This document shows, in pieces, positions 1 through 6,770 of a stretch of 26,438 bases of DNA (its first letter is position 1; each line of letters starts with the position of its first letter). This DNA comes from Parvularcula sp039033795. GTDB lineage: Bacteria; Pseudomonadota; Alphaproteobacteria; Caulobacterales; Parvularculaceae. The DNA is taken from contig JBCCBY010000004.1 of the NCBI GenBank assembly GCA_039033795.1, positions 1 through 26,438 of the forward strand. The letters are read 5' to 3'. The position numbers and the translations under genes were made by a program. The notes below the pieces were generated by a model that saw only the letters and a list, made by a program, of their open reading frames with translations, was not told where the DNA came from and searched no databases.

Positions 1-34
1 CACCTCCCACAAACCTGACGATCTCAAGCACATC
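1..34. repeat. Left arm of a perfect 34-bp inverted repeat
   Basis: Bases 1-34 are the exact reverse complement of bases 210-243. Both arms encode the 3' end of thiS, the residues DVLEIVRFVGG. The match breaks at the next base (35 against 209), where the left arm continues as normal thiS and the right arm does not. The repeat starts at base 1, so it may continue beyond the window. Confidence 0.9.
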
Positions 35-196
35 ACCCTCGATGAGGGTGGTCTCTTTGAACATCGAACGGGCGACTATGTCTTTGTTGCGTTCAACAGC
101 GATCTTGCCGCCCTCAAGACCAAATTGCTCGAGCAAGTCTGCCACGGTGATCCCGCGCACCACCGCGCGCTCATCCCCATTAAGGGTGATCGTCAT
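1..196 (-). CDS. thiS: ThiS sulfur-carrier protein for thiazole synthesis (inverted, lacks last codon and stop)
   Basis: ThiS is a ubiquitin-fold sulfur carrier. Its C-terminal Gly-Gly is adenylated and thiocarboxylated, and it then donates sulfur to ThiG for the thiazole ring of thiamine. Read on the minus strand from the ATG at 194-196, the frame gives 65 residues starting MTITLNGDERAV, with AVERNKDIVARS in the middle and EIVRFVGG at the edge. This is typical of the whole family. Only the final Gly codon and the stop are missing, as judged from the plus-strand copy of the 3' end at 210-248. In bacteria thiS normally lies directly upstream of thiG on the same strand. Here it faces away from thiG and is bounded by an inverted repeat, which suggests a fold-back artefact or an inversion. 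The identity of the protein is clear; its orientation in the living genome is doubtful. Confidence 0.85.
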   Translation of the reverse strand, partial: MTITLNGDERAVVRGITVADLLEQFGLEGGKIAVERNKDIVARSMFKETTLIEGDVLEIVRFVGG

Positions 197-209
197 CGCA
201 TGGGGCGCC

Positions 210-243
210 GATGTGCTTGAGATCGTCAGGTTTGTGGGAGGTG
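210..243. repeat. Right arm of the 34-bp inverted repeat
   Basis: This is the exact reverse complement of bases 1-34. It also contains the GGAGGTGG ribosome binding site of thiG, about 7 bases before the thiG ATG. The 13 bases between the inverted thiS start and this arm (197-209) end in the self-complementary GGCGCC. Confidence 0.9.
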
Positions 244-248
244 GATAA
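210..248 (+). pseudogene. thiS: 3' remnant of thiS in the expected orientation
   Basis: The frame reads DVLEIVRFVGGG and ends in TAA at 246-248, one base before the thiG ATG. This is the C-terminus of ThiS with its Gly-Gly tail, in the position expected for a normal thiS-thiG pair. The upstream part of the gene is missing from this strand and appears inverted at 1-196. The remnant has no start codon of its own that would make a sensible protein. Confidence 0.8.
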
Positions 249-249
249 G

Positions 250-1047
250 ATGAAGTCCGAAACCAATGAACAAGGGCGAGACAGTTTTACGGTTGCTGGC
301 CAGACCTTCACATCCCGACTGATTATCGGAACGGGTAAATATAAGAGTTACGAAGAGAACGCGGCCGCGGCTGAGGCGGCGGGCGCGGAGATGGTGACGG
401 TTGCGGTGCGCCGCGTGAACCTTACCAATCCGAGCGAGCCCATGTTGGTCGACTATGTGAGCCCTGACCGCTTTGTGTTTTTACCCAACACGGCTGGGTG
501 TTTTACCGGAGAGGATGCGATCCGCACCCTCCGCCTTGCCCGGGATGCTGGCGGTTGGAGCTTGGTCAAACTGGAGGTGTTGAGTGATCCCGACACTCTT
601 TATCCCGATATGATCGAGACTCTTCGCGCGCTCGAGCTTCTTGTTGATGATGGCTTTGATGTGATGGTCTATTGCTCCGACGATCCCGTTATGGCGCGAC
701 GGCTGGAAGCTGCGGGCGCGGCGGCCATTATGCCCCTTGGTGCCCCGATCGGATCGGGTCTTGGCATTCAGAACCGCCTTAACATTCGACTGATCGCCGA
801 AGAAGCGAACGTGCCGGTGGTGGTGGATGCGGGCGTCGGGACGGCGTCTGATGCATCGATTGCCATGGAGCTCGGCTGCGATGCTGTTCTCATGAACACC
901 GCGATCGCCGCTGCGAAAGACCCGATCAGAATGGCCCATGCGATGAAACGCGCGGTTGAAGCGGGCCGCGAAGCCTTTCTTGCAGGACGTATGCCGACAA
1001 AATTGTACGGCGCGGCAAGCAGTCCGGATGCGGACTTTGTTGCGTAG
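250..1047 (+). CDS. thiG: Thiazole synthase ThiG
   Basis: ThiG is a TIM-barrel enzyme that condenses 1-deoxy-D-xylulose 5-phosphate, dehydroglycine/iminoglycine and ThiS thiocarboxylate into the thiazole phosphate of thiamine. The product is 265 residues, normal for the family. Visible signatures are LIIGTGKY near residue 24, MVTVAVRR near 48, the Schiff-base lysine K107 in LVKLEV, MPLGAPIGSGLG in the middle, and VVVDAGVGTASDA followed by the phosphate-binding AVLMNTAIA segment. The ATG at 250 was chosen because GGAGGTGG lies just upstream and the N-terminus then matches the usual length; an upstream in-frame ATG at 211 lies inside the thiS remnant. The thiS 3' end one base upstream supports a thiS-thiG operon. 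No thiE or thiamine riboswitch is visible. Confidence 0.95.
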   Translation: MKSETNEQGRDSFTVAGQTFTSRLIIGTGKYKSYEENAAAAEAAGAEMVTVAVRRVNLTNPSEPMLVDYVSPDRFVFLPNTAGCFTGEDAIRTLRLARDAGGWSLVKLEVLSDPDTLYPDMIETLRALELLVDDGFDVMVYCSDDPVMARRLEAAGAAAIMPLGAPIGSGLGIQNRLNIRLIAEEANVPVVVDAGVGTASDASIAMELGCDAVLMNTAIAAAKDPIRMAHAMKRAVEAGREAFLAGRMPTKLYGAASSPDADFVA

Positions 1048-1393
1048 CAACATGCTGCGCGCTCCGTATTCGAATCGCCGCGCTGATTCGATCACGCGAA
1101 GCGGGCGATCGGCGTTGAACGGTTGGGCGGGAAAGGTCCGCCGGTCTTTCCCTTAGCCGAAAGTGGCTGAAATTGGGCCGATTTTGACGATAATCGCCTA
1201 ACTTTCGTGACATTTTTACATCATGGAACAGCGTGAATCGTTGATCGCCGTGAACCTTGTTGACGGTTTTTTTTGGTTATGCAGAAGTAAATACGACGGT
1301 TTGGTTACGCGGCGTTCACAAGGCGCTGCGTAGGCCGAACTTGGGTTTCGTCGTGGTGGCGTTTCCCTGGGGCAGTCTTTGAAAGGTAAAACC
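1048..1393. other. Intergenic region between thiG and the TonB receptor
   Basis: These 346 bases hold no convincing gene. There is a GGGAAAG/CTTTCCC stem at 1129-1152 without a following T run, and a short imperfect stem followed by eight T at 1248-1274. The receptor promoter should lie here, but I could not place a well-spaced -35/-10 pair. I looked for thiamine and cobalamin riboswitch core boxes and found none. Confidence 0.5.
1248..1274 (+). terminator. Possible weak terminator after thiG
   Basis: CCGT (1248-1251) pairs with ACGG (1263-1266). An inner AAC/GTT pair and one G-G mismatch give an imperfect short stem, followed by eight T (1267-1274). The stem is weak, and the site is 200 bases after thiG, so it could be chance. 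Confidence 0.25.
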
Positions 1394-4297
1394 ATGCAAG
1401 GTTTTGAACGTTCACGACGGGGCTTGAAATCCCGTCATCTTCTCGGCGCGGCCATGGGCGCGCTGAGCGTTGGCGTTGCCGCGACGGCAATGGCGCCAGC
1501 TTTTGCGCAGGACGATACGATCATCGTCACCGGCTCGCGGATCGCGCGGTCCGATCTACAAGCATCGAGCCCAGTGGCCATTGTGAGCCAAGAGCAAATT
1601 CTCTTCTCGGGTGAAGTCAACGTTGAAGCCGTGCTCGCTGAGATCCCGGCGATTGCGCCGGACCTTGGTGGCACCACCAACAACGGTAGCCCGGGCGGTA
1701 TCGCAACGGCTGACCTTCGTGCTCTTGGTGCAAACCGGACGCTCGTTCTGGTCAATGGTCGCCGCTACATGGCGTCGGACAACCAGCAGCGCGTTGACCT
1801 TAACAACATCCCATCGGCTCTCATTGAGCGCGTGGAAGTTGTGACCGGTGGTGCATCGTCGATCTACGGATCGGACGCGATTGCCGGTGCTGTGAACTTC
1901 ATCCTCAAGGACGACTTCGAAGGCGTCCGGATTGGTGCTCAAGGTGGTCGCGCGCTTGAAGATGGCGACGGCAACACGGCCAATGTGAACGTTACCATTG
2001 GTGTGAATACCGATGACGGTCGCGGCAACGTCACCATGTTTGCTGACTACACCTATCGTGATGAGGTCCGCGCGGCCCGTCGCGGCTGGGCTGACTCAGC
2101 CTATGACGACCTTGGCGGTGGTTCTATTCTGGACCCACTCGGTTCGTCGCGTATTCCGGGTTCGCAGATCCTCGGCTCCGGCTTCACAATTCCTGGTGAG
2201 GTTGCACCACTTGATGACGATGGCCAATTCGTTGGCTTCGGTAACGTTGGCTTCACCGAAGATGGTACGCCTTTCTCAAATCCAGCTTCGTTTAACTTCC
2301 AGCCAGACAACTTCATCGTGACCCCACAAGAGCGTCTTTTGTTCTCCACGATGGGTCGTTACGAAATCAACGAGTTCGTTGAAGCCTACATGGAAACAAC
2401 GTATGCGAACAACTCGGTCAACCAACAGCTGGCCTTCGACGCGAACGACATTCCTGACAACCCAGCATCGTTGACGGTTCCGATTACTGGTAACCCGCTG
2501 ATCACGAACCCTGACTTGATCACGTTCCTGACCGACAATTTCGATAGCGACAGTGACGGTGTGGCAGTTATTCCTGACCTTCGTCGTCGGATGGTGGAAG
2601 CTGGTCCTCGCTTCACGGCGTTTGAATCGGATGCTCTTCGTGTTTTGACCGGTCTTCGGGGTGACCTCGCTCTCGAGTTCGGTTCTGACTGGAGCTATGA
2701 CGTTTACTATAGCTATGCGAAAACCAACCGTTCAGAAGCTCTCCGCAGCTACACTTCGGACGTTCGGATCCAGCAAGCTGTGAACGTGACCACCGATGCT
2801 GGCGGCAACGCAGTCTGTGTTGACCCAACGGGCGGCTGTGTGCCGATCACCCTCTTCGGCCCAGGTAGCATTGATCCTGAAGGCGTGCCTTTCATCTCAC
2901 CAGCAGCTGCGGTTGTTCGTGACACGGAACAGCAGATCTTCAACGCCAGCGTCAGCGGTAATGCATGGGAACTCCCAGCAGGTCCTGTCGGTGTCGCGTT
3001 TGGTTATGAATATCGTGACGAAAGTGCGCGCGACATTCCTGACCAATTCGTGATATCTGGAGAGCTTGGGCCAGGCACCAACGAAGACCCAGTGGAAGGT
3101 CAGTTTGACGTCCACGAAGTGTTCGGCGAGGTGCTGATCCCTGTTCTTGCTGATGCGCCTTTCGCCGAAACCCTCGAGATCGAAGGCGCGTTCCGTTACT
3201 CTGATTACTCTTCGGTTGGTTCGGCAACGGCGTTTAAAGCGGGTGGTTCGTGGACCCCGGTTGAAGGCCTCAAGATCCGTGGTCTTTACCAAGAAGCTGT
3301 TCGTGCACCGAACATCTTTGAACTCTTTGGTCAGGCAACAGGCGCGCCAACGGTGACCGACGGTTGTGCAAGTGATCAAACCGAAAACAACAGTGACGAG
3401 CGGGCATTCTGTGCTGCACTTGGTGTTCCAGATCCTGCAAACTTCACACCGGACGCTCAGGCGACCACACAGTCGACCGGTGCGATCCTTGCTGGTGAAA
3501 GCCTCGATGCCGAAACCGCTGAGACCTGGACTGTCGGCTTCGTTTACGAGTCGCCAATCATCGAAGGTCTGACGGTGGTTGCTGACTACTACAGCATCTT
3601 CGTTGACGACGCGATCGATACGCTTGGACCGACGGTCCGTTCTGACCAGTGTATCGCCAGCAACGACGTCGACAGTGCTGCATGCCAGTTGCTCACTCGT
3701 GGTCCGAATGGCGACATCGCCTTCATCCAAGACACCTTCATCAACACTGGCTCGGAAACCCGTAAAGGTATCGACTGGCAGATCGATTACTCCCGTGATC
3801 TCAACATCTTGAATATCCCGGGTACGGTCAGCCTGTTCCAAGCTGGTAATTACACGTTCACCAACGAGTTCGTTCCAGCCGACGGCGAAGACGCTATCGA
3901 CTGTAATGGTATCTTCTCTGGTGACTGTACGGGTCTTGGTGACTTCAACCAGCCGAAGTGGAAGCTGACCAACAACGTCACTTACCAGACTGGTCCTCTG
4001 CAGGTCCGTGCTCAGTACCGGGTGATCGGTAACCTGACCAACGGCGCTGCTGACACCATTGATGACCTGGCATTCGAAGACACCGACATCCAGGGTTACG
4101 TCGACATCACAGCTAGCTACGATGTCAACGAAAACCTCAACCTGTATGCTGGTGTTGAGAACCTGGCGGACACGAGCCCACCACTCATGGGTTCAGGCTT
4201 CACCGGTCGTAACGGTGGTTCGGACGCTGGTACCGACCCGTCGCTCTACGACGTTCTCGGTCGCCGCTTCTTTGTCGGCGCTGTGGTTCAGTTCTAA
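1394..4297 (+). CDS. TonB-dependent outer-membrane receptor
   Basis: This is a large TonB-dependent receptor of the alphaproteobacterial type, an outer-membrane beta-barrel that imports an unknown ligand using TonB energy. It is 967 residues from the ATG at 1394. That start has AAAGGT just upstream and is preferred to the in-frame TTG at 1379. A signal peptide ends near AFA (residue 38). It is followed by a TonB-box/plug start DDTIIVTGSR and the plug signatures LGANRTLVLVNGRR, IERVEVVTGGASSIYGSDAIAGAVN and FILKDDFEG. The barrel fills the rest and ends in the aromatic FFVGAVVQF. No substrate can be named. The gene stands alone with its own terminator. Its codons favour GGT, CGT, GTT and CCA more than the neighbours do, which suggests high expression. 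Confidence 0.93.
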   Translation: MQGFERSRRGLKSRHLLGAAMGALSVGVAATAMAPAFAQDDTIIVTGSRIARSDLQASSPVAIVSQEQILFSGEVNVEAVLAEIPAIAPDLGGTTNNGSPGGIATADLRALGANRTLVLVNGRRYMASDNQQRVDLNNIPSALIERVEVVTGGASSIYGSDAIAGAVNFILKDDFEGVRIGAQGGRALEDGDGNTANVNVTIGVNTDDGRGNVTMFADYTYRDEVRAARRGWADSAYDDLGGGSILDPLGSSRIPGSQILGSGFTIPGEVAPLDDDGQFVGFGNVGFTEDGTPFSNPASFNFQPDNFIVTPQERLLFSTMGRYEINEFVEAYMETTYANNSVNQQLAFDANDIPDNPASLTVPITGNPLITNPDLITFLTDNFDSDSDGVAVIPDLRRRMVEAGPRFTAFESDALRVLTGLRGDLALEFGSDWSYDVYYSYAKTNRSEALRSYTSDVRIQQAVNVTTDAGGNAVCVDPTGGCVPITLFGPGSIDPEGVPFISPAAAVVRDTEQQIFNASVSGNAWELPAGPVGVAFGYEYRDESARDIPDQFVISGELGPGTNEDPVEGQFDVHEVFGEVLIPVLADAPFAETLEIEGAFRYSDYSSVGSATAFKAGGSWTPVEGLKIRGLYQEAVRAPNIFELFGQATGAPTVTDGCASDQTENNSDERAFCAALGVPDPANFTPDAQATTQSTGAILAGESLDAETAETWTVGFVYESPIIEGLTVVADYYSIFVDDAIDTLGPTVRSDQCIASNDVDSAACQLLTRGPNGDIAFIQDTFINTGSETRKGIDWQIDYSRDLNILNIPGTVSLFQAGNYTFTNEFVPADGEDAIDCNGIFSGDCTGLGDFNQPKWKLTNNVTYQTGPLQVRAQYRVIGNLTNGAADTIDDLAFEDTDIQGYVDITASYDVNENLNLYAGVENLADTSPPLMGSGFTGRNGGSDAGTDPSLYDVLGRRFFVGAVVQF

Positions 4298-4320
4298 TTC
4301 GGTAACTGATCAATAAGAGA

Positions 4321-4350
4321 AAGGGCGGACCTCTGGTCCGCCCTTTTTTT
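4321..4350 (+). terminator. Strong intrinsic terminator of the TonB receptor gene
   Basis: An 11-bp perfect stem AAGGGCGGACC/GGTCCGCCCTT with a TCT loop is followed by a T run ending at 4350. It starts 23 bases after the receptor stop codon. The rest of the gap to 4495 shows nothing recognisable. Confidence 0.93.
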
Positions 4351-4495
4351 GATCCGACGTCTGTGCTCAAGCCCGTTTTGTAGCGGACACCAACCCCGCG
4401 ATCATCGACACAAAAGCGTGAGACCGACGATCTTGTTTTGCCTCGTGCGATCGAGGCTGAACTGCTCAGTGACAGGAGGGCTTCGCCAACTCTAT

Positions 4496-5299
4496 CTATT
4501 GCTTGCTGATGGCTTCGAAGGCTGCGGCAAAACGATCAGGCGTGTAACCGTTAAGAAGCTCTATATCGTCCGTGTTCGTGTTGATGATCACAAAGTAAGG
4601 GGTGCCTGAAACCCCGGCGTTGCGCGCAATTTCAATCGATCGATCAAGCGTCGCCTCGATCGTGTCGCTCCTCTCGTCGATAACCCGCGCCACGTCCCGC
4701 GGACTGACGCCAGCACGGCGAAGTGCGGCATCAACCGCCTTCTGATCAAGAGTGCCCTCAGCTCTCATGAGTTCGAGGTGAACAGCGCTGTAGGCTTGTG
4801 GCCCGCCATCGATCCCCGCGGCAAGCGCTGACAGGGCGGCTGTACGCGACTCATCCCGTAAAATTGGCAGCTCTTGAAAAACAACCCGCACGGAGGGCTT
4901 ATCGTCGACAAGCGCTATCACATCATCAAGAGCGCGTTTGCAAAACCCGCAATGGTAATCAAAAAACTCCACGACAACGATCTCGGCATCATCTGCTGAA
5001 GCGCCAATAGCGTGACCAGAGCGCGCTTCAACCAATTCAGGCACCAACCCCGCTAAGACCTCGCGGCTTGCGCTCTCAGCATCTGCTTCCATCTGGGCAC
5101 GAAACGTCTCAATGGCTTCAATAATCACCTCGGGGCGCCGCATCAATGCCTCTCGCAGCATACGGTCGAATTCTTCATCAGTGATCGGAGGTTGAGCTGT
5201 TGAACCACCTTCAGCGGTCGCGCCATCTTCGGCGCATGCGGCCATGCTTAAGGGCGCAACCAGCATCGCTGTGAGAGCAAGAAACGAACGATAAGTCAT
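4496..5299 (-). CDS. DsbA-family thiol oxidoreductase, probable lipoprotein
   Basis: This is a thioredoxin-fold protein of the DsbA/Com1/ScsC type, acting on cysteines of exported proteins in the periplasm. It has 267 residues from the ATG at 5299. The N-terminus has a hydrophobic stretch ending in a lipobox-like SMAAC (C22), so it may be lipid-anchored. A charged helical segment (residues 40-72, starting DEEFDRML) resembles the oligomerising stalk of Com1/ScsC proteins. The active site is C117-G-F-C120 in FFDYHCGFCK, and the cis-proline is P234 in GVSGTPYF. Longer in-frame starts would overlap the upstream protease and lack a signal, so they were rejected. The start lies 25 bases after the M48 protease stop, suggesting one operon. 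Whether it acts as an oxidase or an isomerase is not decided by the sequence. Confidence 0.9.
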   Translation of the reverse strand: MTYRSFLALTAMLVAPLSMAACAEDGATAEGGSTAQPPITDEEFDRMLREALMRRPEVIIEAIETFRAQMEADAESASREVLAGLVPELVEARSGHAIGASADDAEIVVVEFFDYHCGFCKRALDDVIALVDDKPSVRVVFQELPILRDESRTAALSALAAGIDGGPQAYSAVHLELMRAEGTLDQKAVDAALRRAGVSPRDVARVIDERSDTIEATLDRSIEIARNAGVSGTPYFVIINTNTDDIELLNGYTPDRFAAAFEAISKQ

Positions 5300-5324
5300 G
5301 GCGTTATGTCTTTCCGAAAGCCGC

Positions 5325-6677
5325 TTAACGGCGGCGTTGTTGCGCTTGGTCTGCAGTGGCAACGATGATGTCGAGCGCCTGTTGATGTTCGGGCGTTCCA
5401 GGTTTGAGGTCGTTGCGAGCGCGGACGGCAAAGCGAAGCGCCTCGCGGCTGTTGCCATAATGATAATAGGCTTCAGCTTGCGCCAGGGCGGCCAGGCTGT
5501 TGTCGCCTTCCAACGCATGCGCGCGAGCCAGCTCGGTCCAGGCAAAAGCGTTGTTTTGCTCCATCCGCAGCGCTTCGTTGAGAATATCGATGGCCTCGCG
5601 AACATGATCTTGGTCTTCGGTCGCGACCAAAGCCCGGCCAAGATTGACTTTGAGGAGCGCAAATTGCGGTGCAAGCTCGGTCGACCGGCGGTGCGGGTCG
5701 ATCGCCTCAATTGGTCGTCCGTGCTCGAACAGCATCTGACCTTTGAGTTCATGAAAGTAAGGATTGTCCGGGTACTTGGCGATCAAGTGGTCGATTTCGC
5801 GTGATGCGGCGTCAAGGTTCGAAGCGCGGTAATGGGCAACCGCCCGGGCGTAGCGTGCTGGATCACTCTGATCGGAGAGGGGATAGAGCCTTTGGGTCAC
5901 GAATGGCTCGTTCATAAAGCCAACGATCTTTGCCTGAATCATGTTCAGCTCAAAGATCTCTTCCGGCGTGTCTTCGACCGCCCAGTATTCTGACTCCGAT
6001 GCACGCGAGCGAATCACCGATGAGCGTTGCAGAGCCAAGGGGTGGGTTTGCAAATAGGGGATAGGCTGGTTGGCGGTGATGAGCTGCCGGTTTTGCAGCT
6101 TATCGAAAAACTGCACCAGGCCTTGGCTCGACGACCCGATGGCTTCGAGGTAATTGACCGCAGCTTGGTCAGCGGCCGACTCTTGGCCACGGCTGAACGA
6201 CAAAAAACTGCTCTGCCCGATCTGCTGCCCAGCACCAATGGCGCTGATACCGAGTTCCGGCGGCGCCCCCACCGCGAGAAGGGCGGCACCAAGCACCAGG
6301 CTCAGCATCGCAGGCCTCGACGCGGCCGCAATAGCCTCGGCCGTCCTGACGCTATGGCCACCAGCGATGTGGCCTGCCTCGTGGGCAATGACGCCTTCGA
6401 CTTGGTTGGGGCTGTCGGCCAACGTGATCAGACCCGTGTGAATGAGCATGTTCATCCCGCCCGCAGCAGCGTTCGGCGTGGGATCACCGATCAGGTATAT
6501 GTTGACCCCTTCGGGCCGCAAACCTGCCGCTTCGAACACTGGAAAGGAAAGGCTATCGATCCAGGCTTCGATTTCTGCGTCACGCAACAGAACCTGCGCG
6601 GCGGAGGGCCCTGCCCAAAGAGGACAGAGGACACCCACCAAAGCGATGAGGATCATTTTGCGCAGTCTGGTCAACAT
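5325..6677 (-). CDS. M48-family periplasmic metalloprotease with TPR domain (BepA/YfgC-like)
   Basis: This is a zinc metalloprotease of the M48 family with a C-terminal TPR array, the architecture of BepA, which in E. coli serves outer-membrane protein assembly and LptD quality control. From the ATG at 6677 it has 450 residues and a clean signal peptide ending near PSAAQ. AGGGA-like purine sequence precedes this start, while the longer frame to 6746 adds a charged leader and was rejected. The zinc motif is HEAGH (99-103), and the third ligand is E166 in SRGQESAAD. A hydrophobic segment lies at about 123-140, and TPR-like helices run from about 300 to 430. The gene lies 93 bases after rne on the same strand and 25 bases before the DsbA-like gene. 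A role in envelope protein quality control fits all of this but is inferred. Confidence 0.92.
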   Translation of the reverse strand: MLTRLRKMILIALVGVLCPLWAGPSAAQVLLRDAEIEAWIDSLSFPVFEAAGLRPEGVNIYLIGDPTPNAAAGGMNMLIHTGLITLADSPNQVEGVIAHEAGHIAGGHSVRTAEAIAAASRPAMLSLVLGAALLAVGAPPELGISAIGAGQQIGQSSFLSFSRGQESAADQAAVNYLEAIGSSSQGLVQFFDKLQNRQLITANQPIPYLQTHPLALQRSSVIRSRASESEYWAVEDTPEEIFELNMIQAKIVGFMNEPFVTQRLYPLSDQSDPARYARAVAHYRASNLDAASREIDHLIAKYPDNPYFHELKGQMLFEHGRPIEAIDPHRRSTELAPQFALLKVNLGRALVATEDQDHVREAIDILNEALRMEQNNAFAWTELARAHALEGDNSLAALAQAEAYYHYGNSREALRFAVRARNDLKPGTPEHQQALDIIVATADQAQQRRR

Positions 6678-6770
6678 ACCCGTCCCTTTGTCCCCCAAAG
6701 TAACGCCCAAGAGTGCTGTTGTCCTGCGGATGTACCTTATCATCATGTCAGATGGCTCAAGGTCTCTTTC

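Noticed and set aside
1..250. A site-specific invertible switch controlling thiS
   Set aside because: No recombinase gene lies nearby, the repeat is part of the coding sequence rather than a separate recombination site, and the repeat runs to the window edge. A chimeric end explains it more simply.
1048..1393. Thiamine or cobalamin riboswitch before the TonB receptor
   Set aside because: GAACCTTG near 1253 and GCGTAGG near 1327 faintly recall thiamine-box pieces, but the CTGAGA core and the full 3' box are missing, and no cobalamin B12 box is seen.
2897..3841. A 314-codon minus-strand frame inside the TonB receptor
   Set aside because: The plus-strand receptor is unmistakable across this region, and the antisense frame shows no recognisable motif; it follows from the codon bias of the receptor.
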